Both the position numbers and the translations under genes were made by a program. From Astragalus membranaceus (taxonomy: Eukaryota > Streptophyta > Magnoliopsida > Fabales > Fabaceae): DNA of 64,000 bases. Below are positions 55,482 through 64,000 of the stretch, in pieces; the stretch's first letter is position 1; each line of letters starts with the position of its first letter. The stretch covers positions 187,610,628 to 187,674,627 of the forward strand of contig CM076848.1 of NCBI GenBank assembly GCA_039519185.1. The letters are read 5' to 3'. The notes under the pieces were generated by a model that was not told the DNA's origin, searched no databases, and was given only the letters and a program-made list of their open reading frames with translations.

Positions 55482-57386
55482 ATGCCTCCAAAAGCTACCA
55501 ACCCAACATCCAAGGATCTGGATGATGCCATTCAAGCTTCCTATCAACACATGGATGCTGTCCTCCATGAAAATAACCAGCAGCTTGAGCAACAACTGGG
55601 TGAACAGCTGGGTACTGTGAATACAAGGCTGGATAATCCACAACAGTTAATGGATTCACGATTTGAGACACTCACAAAACTGATTAATGACAGATTCCCT
55701 GCACAACAGCACTCTCCTTTATCAGGTAACCCTTCTTCCCCTTTATTACCCCCTGGTTATGAACATGCTGTTACCCACACTGTCTCTACCCCAATACCCA
55801 CAGTTCTGACTCAACCCACCTCGACCCAACCCACTGTTTCCCTTGCTGGATCTGAACCACCACCTATACCACCCCCTAACATATATGGCCCAATAACCTA
55901 CCCTGCATTCGCCCAAATTCCCCCATACAACCCCTCACCCCACCAAAATATGTTCCCTAATTTTATGCAGCAGATGTACTCCCCACAGTTTTCCCAAACT
56001 ACCCCTCAAATCCCTTATAGACAACCAAAAGTAGAAATGAGAATTTTTGATGGAACAGACCCTTTGGAATGGTTGTTCCAAGCTGCACAGTTTTTCTCAT
56101 TTTACAACATTCCAATGGTAAATCGTTTGCCTATGGTTTCATTTTATATGAAAGGGGAAGCACTTAGTTGGTTTAAGTGGATGCATCACAACAACCAACT
56201 TGCTGATTGGACAACCTTTGCTAGAGCGCTAGAGCTAAGGTTTGGTCCCTCTACCTATGAAAATCACCAAGCCCAATTTTTTAAGCCTAGACAAACTGGA
56301 TCTGTTGCTGAATACCAAGCTAACTTTGAGAAATTGGGAAATAGAGTCTTAGGGCTACCACCTGATGCGATTTTAAACTGTTTTATCTCGGGCTTAAACC
56401 CAGAAATCAGAAATGAAATAGCCATACAACGACCCTATTCAATTTCTCAAGCTATTGGTCTAGCCAAACTCATTGAGGATAAGATTAAAGCCACCAAACC
56501 CAAATTCTCCAGACCCTTTCCCCAAATCTATGGCCAAACCTCAAACACAAACCCACCTTCACACAAGCCAGCCCAAAACCCAACCACTACACCTACCACC
56601 CAAAACACCCCAAACACACCAAAACCAAACCAACCTAAATACTCTATAAGGCGCATCAGCCCAGCCCAACGGGAAGAACGCCGTGCTCAAGGTCTATGTT
56701 ACAATTGTGATGAAAAGTTTGTTTCGGGTCATAAATGTGCTAATGGTCGCTATCTCTTACTCATGCTTGAGGAAGGTGAAGAACTAGACCCCACTGAATC
56801 TCAAAATGAAGAAATTGAAAGTGGACCAGAAGAATCTTACTTTCAACTATCACCTCAGGCTCTAACAGGTCAATTTGCCCCTCAAATACTCAGGTTTTAC
56901 GGCCTAATTGGTGGACTGATAGTTATGGTTCTAGTTGACACTGAGAGCACACATAACATACTGCAACCAATAATTGCTGAGCATTTGAAACTGCCCACTT
57001 CAAAAATCCCAGCATTTTATGTCATGGTTGGAAATGGTTCCCACTTACAATGTGAAGGGATTTGTAATGACGTTCCTATCAACCTACAAAACCAGTCATT
57101 TTGCTTACCATTTTATTTACTCCCTATTGAAGGTGCTGATGTAGTCCTTGGGATGGAGTGGCTTAGAACATTGGGCCCAATTCAAGCAGATTTCTCCATA
57201 CCATCAATCACCTTCCAACACAATAATGAGCCCATCACACTAAAGGGAGAACCTAAACCCAACCCAGCCCAAACTACCTATCACCAACTCTGCCACCTAC
57301 TACATACAGACTCAATTGTCTCACTTCACTTCCTAAGCTTTGAGCCCACTGACAAAGCCTTGAAACCCCACCAACAACCTCATTGA
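55482..57386 (+). CDS. Gag-protease ORF of the gypsy element
   Basis: The first ATG (55482) lies 26 bases after the LTR. The 634-aa product has an N-terminal Gln-rich coiled-coil-like region, a Pro-rich linker, a Retrotrans_gag core (PLEWLFQAAQFFSFYNIP, ALSWFKWMHHNNQLADW, FKPRQTGSVAEYQANFEKL), a basic Pro/Thr-rich linker, and a CCHC-like CYNCDEKFVSGHKC (about 56697-56738). The protease motif reads VDTESTHN (Asp at 56937) where the family has Asp-Ser/Thr-Gly, so the glycine of the catalytic triad is replaced by Glu and the protease is probably dead. The frame ends TGA at 57384, one frame away from pol. Confidence 0.85.
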   Translation: MPPKATNPTSKDLDDAIQASYQHMDAVLHENNQQLEQQLGEQLGTVNTRLDNPQQLMDSRFETLTKLINDRFPAQQHSPLSGNPSSPLLPPGYEHAVTHTVSTPIPTVLTQPTSTQPTVSLAGSEPPPIPPPNIYGPITYPAFAQIPPYNPSPHQNMFPNFMQQMYSPQFSQTTPQIPYRQPKVEMRIFDGTDPLEWLFQAAQFFSFYNIPMVNRLPMVSFYMKGEALSWFKWMHHNNQLADWTTFARALELRFGPSTYENHQAQFFKPRQTGSVAEYQANFEKLGNRVLGLPPDAILNCFISGLNPEIRNEIAIQRPYSISQAIGLAKLIEDKIKATKPKFSRPFPQIYGQTSNTNPPSHKPAQNPTTTPTTQNTPNTPKPNQPKYSIRRISPAQREERRAQGLCYNCDEKFVSGHKCANGRYLLLMLEEGEELDPTESQNEEIESGPEESYFQLSPQALTGQFAPQILRFYGLIGGLIVMVLVDTESTHNILQPIIAEHLKLPTSKIPAFYVMVGNGSHLQCEGICNDVPINLQNQSFCLPFYLLPIEGADVVLGMEWLRTLGPIQADFSIPSITFQHNNEPITLKGEPKPNPAQTTYHQLCHLLHTDSIVSLHFLSFEPTDKALKPHQQPH

Positions 57387-57387
57387 C

Positions 57388-60139
57388 TCAATAGCCCATA
57401 CCTTATCACCTGAGGTTAACTCTATACTCCAAAACTACCCAACTGTTTTTCAAGAACCACATGGCCTACCACCCCCCAGACCTCATGACCACCACATCCC
57501 ACTACTCCCAAACACACCTCCCATCAATGTCAAACCCTATCGTTACCCTCATTCCCAAAAAGAAGCCATGACCTCCCTAATCCATGGCATGCTACAAGAA
57601 GGCACTATTGTCCCTAGCAACAGCCCTTACTCCTCCCCAGTTTTGTTGGTTAAAAAGAAAGATGGAACTTGGAGGTTCTGTGTTGACTACAGAGCACTAA
57701 ATGCAGTCACTGTTAAGGACAGATTCCCAATCCCCACTATAGATGAACTCCTTGATGAAGTTGGCTCAGCTAAAATATTCACCAAGATAGATCTACGCTC
57801 AGGTTATCACCAGATTCGGGTTGCACCGAAAGACACTCATAAAACAGCTTTTCGCACTTTTGACGGACATTACGAGTTTTTAGTCATGCCTTTTGGGCTG
57901 TCTAACGCGCCGTCTACATTTCAATCAGCAATGAACGATTTACTAAGACCCTTTTTATGACGGTTTGTTCTGGTTTTCTTTGATGATATTTTAATCTATA
58001 GCCGTTGTTTATCTGATCACCTACTTCATTTAAGACTCATTTTAGATTTACTTCAGACCCATCATTTTGTTGCAAAGCTGTCTAAGTGTGTTTTTGCAGT
58101 TGATGTTGTTCATTACCTAGGTCACGTTATTTCTGTTAATGGTGTATCCCCAGACCCTGATAAAGTTCAAGCTATACTAGACTGGACAAAGCCACGTTCA
58201 CTCACGGCACTTAGGGGATTTTTAGGCCTCACCGGATTCTATAGACGATTTGTGCGTCTCTACGCCTCTCTCGCCGCTCCTCTCACCGATTTGTTGCGTT
58301 CCACTAAGTTTACATGGAGTACAGATGCCGAAGTGGCTTTTACAGAGTTAAAACAGAAAATTACATCAGTGCCAGTGCTTGCTCTCCCTGACTTTACCAA
58401 GGTCTTTGTGGTTGAAACAGATGCCTCCGCTACAGCCATTGGTGCTGTTCTCTCCCAAGACGGTCACCCTTAGCCTTCTTCAGCAAAAAGATGTGTCCTC
58501 GAATGCAAGCTGCCTCAGTGTATGTGCGGGAAATGTTTGCTGTCACTGAAGCAATTAAAAAGTGGCGTCAGTACCTCTTAGGACGGCATTTTCACCTTTA
58601 CACAGATCAGAAAAGCCTTAAAAGCCTCCTTGTTCAGAAGATTCAAACACCAGAACAACAGAAATGGGCATTTAAGTTACAAGGGTTTAGTTTTGATATT
58701 TACTACAAACCTGGCAAGTCTAATCTGGTTGCAGACGCAGTTAGCCGCAAATACACAGAGGATGCAACACTGCTCTCGACAATCTCATCTCTAATTCCAA
58801 CGCTTATTGCTCAACTCCAACAGTATTACAAGACAGATGACAAAGGAAAGGATTTAGTTCAAAGTTGCACATCAGAAATAGACATGAAGAACGATTACAG
58901 CTACTCAAAGGACTTGATCTATTACAAGGGCAAACTTTTCATACCTGACTCAGCAGATCTACGGAAAGCCCTTTTGCATGAATATCACAGCACACCTGTA
59001 GCCGGTCATTCAGGGGTTAAACCCACACTAGCAAGACTCTCTGCCTCCTTTTCATGGCCAGGAATCCATAGAGATGTTAAACTCTTCATCAAGCACTGCA
59101 CCACTTGCCAGCAGAACAAGTACCTACCACAGAAAAAGCAAGGGTTACTTCAACCATTACCATCACCAAATCAGGTTTGGGAAGAACTTACAATGGATTT
59201 CATAACTCACCTTCCAAACTCTTTTGGACACACTGCCATCTGGGTGATTTGCGACAGACTCACAAAGTTTGTTCACTTCATAGCACTACCAACCAGATAT
59301 TCCGCAGTAGACCTGGCCACTAGATTCTCAGTCCAGATCTGCCGCCTCCATGGCATCCCTAAATCCATAATATCTGACCGAGATCCCTTATTTTAAGCAA
59401 CTTCTGGAAATAACTTTTCCGCGTGCAAGGAACAACTCTAAAGTACAGCACTGCTTACCACCCTGAGACCGATTGCCAGACTGAGGTCGTCAACCGCTCC
59501 CTAGAGACGTATCTTCGCTGCTTCACGAGTGAGCACCCTTGTAAATGGTTCAAGTTCTTGCATCTTGCAGAGTATTGGCATAACTCCTCTTTTCATTCGG
59601 CCATTCAGATGCCGCCCTTCCAGGCTCTCTACGGCCGACCACCACCAGCAGTTCCAGATTATGTTACAGGTGTAACAGATCCTGACACCTTGGAGTCCAC
59701 ACTGAAACAGAGACAAGTGATACTGAAAGCATTGAAAGAGAACCTAAAAAGAAGCAGACAAAGAATGGTTGACCAAGCCAACAAAAAAAGGAGAGACTAT
59801 ACCTTCAACACTGGAGATCTGGCCCTTCTGCGTCTACAGCCTTACCGCCAGCAAACAGTTGCACGCAGACCCTCAGAGAAGCTGGCCAAGCGTTACTACG
59901 GCCCATTTAAAGTTCTCGGGCGCATTGGGAAAGTAGCATATGAATTAGAACTTCCCTCTGAATCTCGTATGCACCCAGTGGTGCACGTTTCTCAGTTGCG
60001 TCCTTATTTTGGAGGTGATTTTCAAGCTCATAATATTGAGGGCCTTGAAGAGAAGGCAGATGGTTTGGATATTTCGAACACAGAAGCAAAAGAAAGAAAA
60101 TCTGAAGAATACAGAGAGAGAGAGACGAGTTTGGTGTGA
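57388..60139 (+). pseudogene. Pol of the gypsy element, several lesions
   Basis: Starting in a different frame from gag: SPEVNSILQNYPTVF and the pre-RT 'PHDHHIPLLPN'; RT with KKDGTWRFCVDYRALN, KIDLRSGYHQIRV, VMPFGLSNAPSTFQ and VFFDDILIYS; the tether LGHVISVNG and FLGLTGFYRRFV; RNase H with VVETDASATAIGAVLSQDG and QYLLGRHFHLYTDQKSLKSL; integrase with HSTPVAGHSG, HCTTCQQNK, ELTMDFITHLP, ISDRDPLF and STAYHPETDCQTEVVNR; and the C-terminal HPVVHVSQLRPYF. Lesions: TGA at 57958-57960 just before the RT active site, one-base shifts at about 58469 and 59393, and a TAA soon after. In the integrase the usual Gly before Gln-Thr-Glu is Cys. Confidence 0.9.
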
Positions 60140-60951
60140 ATGAGGAGAAACAAGAACAACTAAGTTCTTTAACTGAAGGCAACAAAGTAATTTGTGTAAC
60201 TAAGTACAATATAAACACTTCAGCCCCTCCCACAATTTATGAACCGTTGGAAAAAGGTGATTTGACAAGGCCAGACGCTGAACCACGCGTGTCAGCTGCA
60301 CAGGAAAACGCGAACGCCTCCCAACCGTTGGATCCTCCTGTTCCTCTGCGCGTTCCATCTGGTCCGTTGGCTCAAGATTCGGACTCCAAAACTAATTTAA
60401 TTCCAGCTAAATTGCGTTCCCCAAGAGCTGACCCTCTGCTGGATTTCAGCGCATTGAACAGCGCACCCTCCCCTCCACCGCTGGATCCCAACGAATCTCT
60501 GCTGCGAGAATCACAGCCGTTAATCCCAAAAGCAACTGCTACGGCTGACAGGTCGCTGTCCCACGCGCCCTGCAACACGTTTTCGCCTCCTGCCACAGCT
60601 GTCCCTCGCGTGCCAGCTTTTTCAGCCTGCAACAGCGAGAATCAAGGCCAGCCATTGGATTCCACCTTTTCAATCGAGACTCAACGCCAGCCATTGGATT
60701 CCAGCGAGAATCAAGCTCCGGATGTTAAAAGCAATTCAATTCCAGCTGATGATCTTCCCTCCAAGTCCGCCACTGCAGCGTCCCCACGTGACACGTTGCC
60801 ACTGGTCACAGCGTCAGCCAATACTGGCCAGCCACGTGGCGCCTCAAACCTTGAGGACAAGGTTTTTCTTGGACCCGTGAGTAATGATAGTGGGGCGAAA
60901 ATCAGGCCCAAGAGAGAAACTAAGAAGCCCCAATGGTTGAATGAAATCTAG
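60136..60951 (+). CDS. Pro/Ser-rich extension ORF that enters the 3' LTR
   Basis: This 271-codon frame overlaps the end of pol by a few bases in another frame and starts without an ATG (GTG at 60136), so it was probably the C-terminal continuation of integrase before a one-base shift. No chromodomain is visible where chromoviruses carry one. The body is Pro/Ser/Asn-rich with short repeats (QGQPLDS, QRQPLDS). It crosses into the 3' LTR at 60885 and ends there with KIRPKRETKKPQWLNEI, a basic patch followed by an aromatic motif. The 5' LTR encodes the same end (55179-55240). Function unknown; a chromatin-targeting tail is one possibility. Confidence 0.6.
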   Translation: MNEEKQEQLSSLTEGNKVICVTKYNINTSAPPTIYEPLEKGDLTRPDAEPRVSAAQENANASQPLDPPVPLRVPSGPLAQDSDSKTNLIPAKLRSPRADPLLDFSALNSAPSPPPLDPNESLLRESQPLIPKATATADRSLSHAPCNTFSPPATAVPRVPAFSACNSENQGQPLDSTFSIETQRQPLDSSENQAPDVKSNSIPADDLPSKSATAASPRDTLPLVTASANTGQPRGASNLEDKVFLGPVSNDSGAKIRPKRETKKPQWLNEI

Positions 60952-61148
60952 GCCCAGTTTATTTAGTCCAGTATTTTATTTTTTAAGTGAACTGTCTTTA
61001 AGTGGCTCATGACCCATTTATCTGTTTCAGTAGCATAACCCTAGCTATATATATTTTAATGCTGCCTCTATTGGGGATATGAAATATCAGAATTTGTTTT
61101 ATGTTTATTTCTTCCCTTGCAACCGTAGATCTAGTGTTTAGCTTATCA
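60885..61148 (+). repeat. 3' LTR of the 55-kb gypsy element
   Basis: 264 bp. The first 67 bases are also coding for the extension ORF. No classical polypurine tract precedes it; the bases just before are 'cttggacccgtgagtaa'. Confidence 0.85.
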
Positions 61149-62439
61149 CTATTCACTATTCAGGATTCACTACCACAATCTCTCACTTCATCTCTACTCC
61201 CTATCCCAAACACTTCGTCTACGATTTGTGGTCCTGAGTCCCAACCCCATCATCCGTCAATTTTCTCTCTCAAAATCAATTTTCCTTACCCCCTTCTCTT
61301 TGGTTATCTATCTATATCTCAAACCATTCACCTCCTTCAATCTCTTATCTAGAAGCCTCAAATCTTCCTTGCATGCTCCAGATCTATTAGTTACTGAGAT
61401 GCTTTTTAATGCCTTGGGTTGCCTTTTTTTCTTCTTCTGAGATGTGTTTCCTTTTTTTGAGGTGTTTGTTTTTTCTTCTTTTGATATGTAATTTTTCTTA
61501 TTTCACTTTTTTGATTTTTTTCTTTCATCGTCATCCATCTCCTTCTTTTTCATGTTTATCTTTGCAACATTCAATTTCTGTCTATTGTGTTTAACCAATT
61601 TGTGTTTTTGTAATTATTTTTTGTAATATTTACATTATTTTTGTAAATTGTGTCGAATTTGCTAATTAAAAAATTGATTTTTTTATGATAATCATCATAG
61701 TTGCCGATGCTTAAATTGTCGCCGGCAACTAAATTTAAGCACCGCTTATCTCCACGTAGGGCTTGGTTTATCGCTGGTTGTCTATAGTCGCCGCTTCTTA
61801 TTGTTTCTGAGCGTTTTAAGCTCCTTGCGCTAATGATGCTCTTAGATGAGTCATTCCTAGGATTTTCATTCATGTTTAGTTGTAGGAGTGGTAAAAAATT
61901 TCATTCATTCATAGGATTTGAAGTTATATATTTTTTGTGGTATTTTTTCGCTCTCGTTTAACGTTGTGGTGTTTTTTCTTCACTAGATTCATTAGCAAAT
62001 GGGAATATCTAACAAAGTCCAACACAGATCTCCAGCACCAGCAAATGTGATTTACTTGATTAAACGTACACCAAGATTCTCCAACTTTAAAGAAGGTACT
62101 ATATATGAAATTTATATATTCACATTTACTAGTTACTAGTTTTAACTATATCTTTTTTTTTCAAGATCTTTTATTCTATTATTTGTAGATTTATATAATA
62201 GTCTGATTTGGTTTTTCCTCTTGTTTTCCATTTTGGATCCCGTTAGGGTTTGCAAATCTTTGGTGTTTTCACTCCCAACAGTGTAGAGGCTCAAAAATGA
62301 ATTTTTTTTTGGACTGATATATGTGTGCATTTAAGAGCGGAGTATCGCAATTCAATCATTGATGAAATCGAAAGATATCTACCACACCCTGCGATCTCTC
62401 TGTTCTTCTTCTGCAGCAACCTGAGTGTGAGGTTACATA
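61149..62439. other. Upstream region of the PIG-A gene
   Basis: CT-rich sequence at 61150-61440 could be promoter or first noncoding exon. A clear acceptor-like 'gttcttcttctgcag' ends at 62417, 22 bases before the ATG, suggesting an intron in the 5' UTR. The gypsy element ends at the left edge, 1.3 kb from the start codon. No other gene is seen. Confidence 0.55.
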
Positions 62440-63774
62440 ATGAGTGATTCCCGAAAACATAGAATCCTGATGGTCTCAGATTTTTTCTATCCCAATTTTG
62501 GTGGTGTGGAGAATCACATTTATTATCTCTCACAATGTTTACTCAAATTAGGCCACAAGGTGGTAGTTGCAACTCATGCTTATGGAAATCGATCTGGGGT
62601 CAGATATATGACTGGTGGTCTGAAAGTGTACTATGTTCCATGGAGGCCATTTGTTATGCAGAACACATTACCGACCATCTATGGGTTATTACCGATTATA
62701 AGAACTATTCTTATTCGAGAAAGAATTACAGTAGTGCATGGACACCAAGCCTTTTCAACATTTTGTCATGAAGCTCTTATGCATGCAAGAACCATCGGAT
62801 ACAAAGTTGTGTTTACTGATCATTCGTTGTATGGTTTTGCTGATGTTGGAAGCATCCACATGAACAAAGTGTTGCAGTTTACCTTGGCAGATGTGAGTCA
62901 AGCCATATGTGTTTCACATACAAGCAAGGAAAACACGGTGTTGTGGTCGGGTTTGCCGCCGGAGAAAGTTTTTGTAATACCTAATGCTGTTGACATTGCC
63001 ATGTTTAAGCCTGCAGTGGATCGCCCAAGAATATTGGGAGAAATTGTTATTGTTGTTATCAGCCGATTGGTTTATAGAAAGGGAGTAGATTTGCTTGTTG
63101 AAGTCATTCCAGAAGTTTGCCGATTACATCCCAATGTTCGTTTCATTGTTGGAGGTGATGGACCTAAGCGTATGCGGTTGGAAGAGATGAGAGAAAAGCA
63201 TTCTCTACAAGATCGAGTTGAAATGTTAGGAGCTGTGCAACATGCACAAGTCCGATCAGTTCTCATATCTGGACATATCTTCTTAAATAGTTCCTTAACA
63301 GAAGCTTTTTGCATAGCTATCTTAGAGGCTGCTAGTTGTGGATTGTTAACGGTCAGCACATGTGTTGGAGGAGTTCCTGAGGTTTTGCCAGATGACATGA
63401 TTGTTTTGGCAGAACCTGATTCCAGTGATATGGTGTATGCAGTTCAAAAGGCTATATCTATGCTGCCAAAAATTGATCCACAAGTCATGCATAATCGAAT
63501 GAGGGAACTCTACAACTGGCATGATGTTGCCAAAAGGACTGAAATTGTGTATGACCGTGCTTTGAAGTGCTCCAATCAAAATCTGCTAGAATGTCTCTCA
63601 CGATACCTCTTTTGTGGAGCGTGGGCAGGCAAGCTGTTTTGCTTGGTTATGATTGTCGGTTATTTGTTATGGCAGCTATTGGAACTATGGCAGCCTGCAG
63701 ATGATATTGAGGAGGTGCCGAATTTCACTCTTCCACACAACATTGAAGAAGAGATGTTGGAAAAAACTCAATGA
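62440..63774 (+). CDS. PIGA: PIG-A: GPI-GlcNAc transferase catalytic subunit
   Basis: The enzyme moves GlcNAc from UDP-GlcNAc to phosphatidylinositol on the cytosolic face of the ER, the first step of GPI-anchor synthesis, within a complex with PIG-C, -H, -P, -Q and -Y. The 444-aa product starts at the ATG with RILMVSDFFYPNFGGVENHI, the PIG-A family opening. The central PIG-A domain is present (VVHGHQAFSTFCHEALMHAR, TDHSLYGFADVGSI). The GT4 donor half follows: VISRLVYRKGVDLLVE, FIVGGDGPKR, and the EX7E motif E-AFCIAIL-E at residues 288-296, then GGVPEVLP. One transmembrane helix (about residues 398-417, KLFCLVMIVGYLLWQLLELW) precedes an acidic lumenal-type tail. In Arabidopsis the orthologue is SETH2, needed for pollen function. 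The whole CDS is in one exon here and fully open. A donor-like 'gggtaagtt' at about 63863 suggests an intron in the 3' UTR. Confidence 0.95.
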   Translation: MSDSRKHRILMVSDFFYPNFGGVENHIYYLSQCLLKLGHKVVVATHAYGNRSGVRYMTGGLKVYYVPWRPFVMQNTLPTIYGLLPIIRTILIRERITVVHGHQAFSTFCHEALMHARTIGYKVVFTDHSLYGFADVGSIHMNKVLQFTLADVSQAICVSHTSKENTVLWSGLPPEKVFVIPNAVDIAMFKPAVDRPRILGEIVIVVISRLVYRKGVDLLVEVIPEVCRLHPNVRFIVGGDGPKRMRLEEMREKHSLQDRVEMLGAVQHAQVRSVLISGHIFLNSSLTEAFCIAILEAASCGLLTVSTCVGGVPEVLPDDMIVLAEPDSSDMVYAVQKAISMLPKIDPQVMHNRMRELYNWHDVAKRTEIVYDRALKCSNQNLLECLSRYLFCGAWAGKLFCLVMIVGYLLWQLLELWQPADDIEEVPNFTLPHNIEEEMLEKTQ

Positions 63775-64000
63775 AATGGATGGCACTGTGGCATTATATT
63801 GTATTGGTGAACCACGAAGGTTCTAAAGTACTCACAGCTTCTGGATCTTCAGCTCAAGCTTGGGTAAGTTTTATTTGTGCATCTGTTTGATTTATATTTA
63901 CTTATTTGTTATTATCATAATGCTAAAGGTACAATGAATGGAAATCATGTTTGTTCAATTGAGTTGCATTTACTTTGTAGGAGTGTTTTCAAAATCTTCA
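63775..64000 (+). other. PIG-A 3' UTR, start of a possible intron
   Basis: After the TGA, about 90 bases lead to 'agcttgg/gtaagttttattt', a good splice donor. The remainder to the window edge is AT-rich, as plant introns are. Confidence 0.5.

Larger units (their letters stand above)
55179..61148 (+). mobile_element. Decayed chromovirus-type Ty3/gypsy element
   Basis: Two LTRs of about 270 bp flank gag, protease, RT, RNase H and integrase in Ty3/gypsy order. Both LTRs start TGATAGTGGGGCG and end ATCA. The 5' LTR has a 10-bp segment ('agtgtagtct') near its end that the 3' LTR lacks. The bases after the 5' LTR (ATTGGTGCTTTCATT) are the likely primer site. No perfect 5-bp duplication was found (GTATC versus CTATT). 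Frameshifts and stops disable pol. Confidence 0.9.

Noticed and set aside
55174..61153. A 5-bp target duplication for the 55-kb gypsy element
   Set aside because: GTATC and CTATT share only the central TAT; I do not count it.

Overview
This is a repeat-dominated piece of nuclear DNA from a flowering plant. Nested LTR retrotransposons, non-autonomous DNA transposons with palindromic ends, tRNA-derived SINEs, a plant-type PPR gene and a plant PIG-A gene all point that way. The repeat families (Athila/Tat-type LTR elements, long AT-rich spacers) suggest a eudicot, perhaps a legume; that last step is an impression, not a proof. Only two host genes look intact: a single-exon mitochondrial-type PPR gene (32805-34799, +) and a PIG-A-like GPI-anchor glycosyltransferase (62440-63774, +). 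Possible host gene fragments lie at 2932-3110 and 30174-30421.

Layout. 1-6054: AT-rich spacer, a 1.1-kb pyrimidine tract, a decayed Ty3/gypsy RT, a Tat-type LTR fragment and a SINE with 15-bp target duplication. 6055-10758: Ty1/copia element, complete in coding capacity except one in-frame TGA, with only 14 bp of its 3' LTR. About 10759-30110: an Athila-type Ty3/gypsy element that was hit twice. A 7-kb Tat-type element (11958-18935, minus strand, duplication AGTCT) sits in its leader, and a 3.4-kb non-autonomous Athila-like element (19629-23051) sits in its gag. 30174-30770: a spliced-looking exon next to a MULE-like end. 31698-32728: MULE-type element with a perfect 9-bp duplication, 76 bp upstream of the PPR start codon. 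36500-38793: 5'-truncated chromovirus, minus strand. 40.1-46.4 kb: palindromic repeats, a 0.8-kb tandem duplication with a SINE in one copy only, and a MULE inside a hAT element. 47.3-55.0 kb: hAT-like element, two palindromic PIF/Harbinger-like MITEs, a LINE 3' end, a 2.2-kb solo LTR with a GGCGCC minisatellite, and SINEs. 55179-61148: decayed chromovirus-type Ty3/gypsy element whose last ORF runs into its own 3' LTR. 61149-64000: upstream region, CDS and start of the 3' UTR of the PIG-A gene.

How the parts relate. There is no operon or gene cluster; the window is a stratigraphy of insertions. Target duplications let me order them: Tat and LARD into Athila; MULE into hAT. The least expected signal is a recurring class of micro-insertions: 10-21 bp of filler, usually carrying an A/T run, flanked by perfect 10-18 bp direct repeats, seen at eight places. 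One has an empty paralogous site inside the window. They look like extremely truncated retroposition events. Coordinates and duplications were read by eye; family names rest on recognised motifs, not on database searches.
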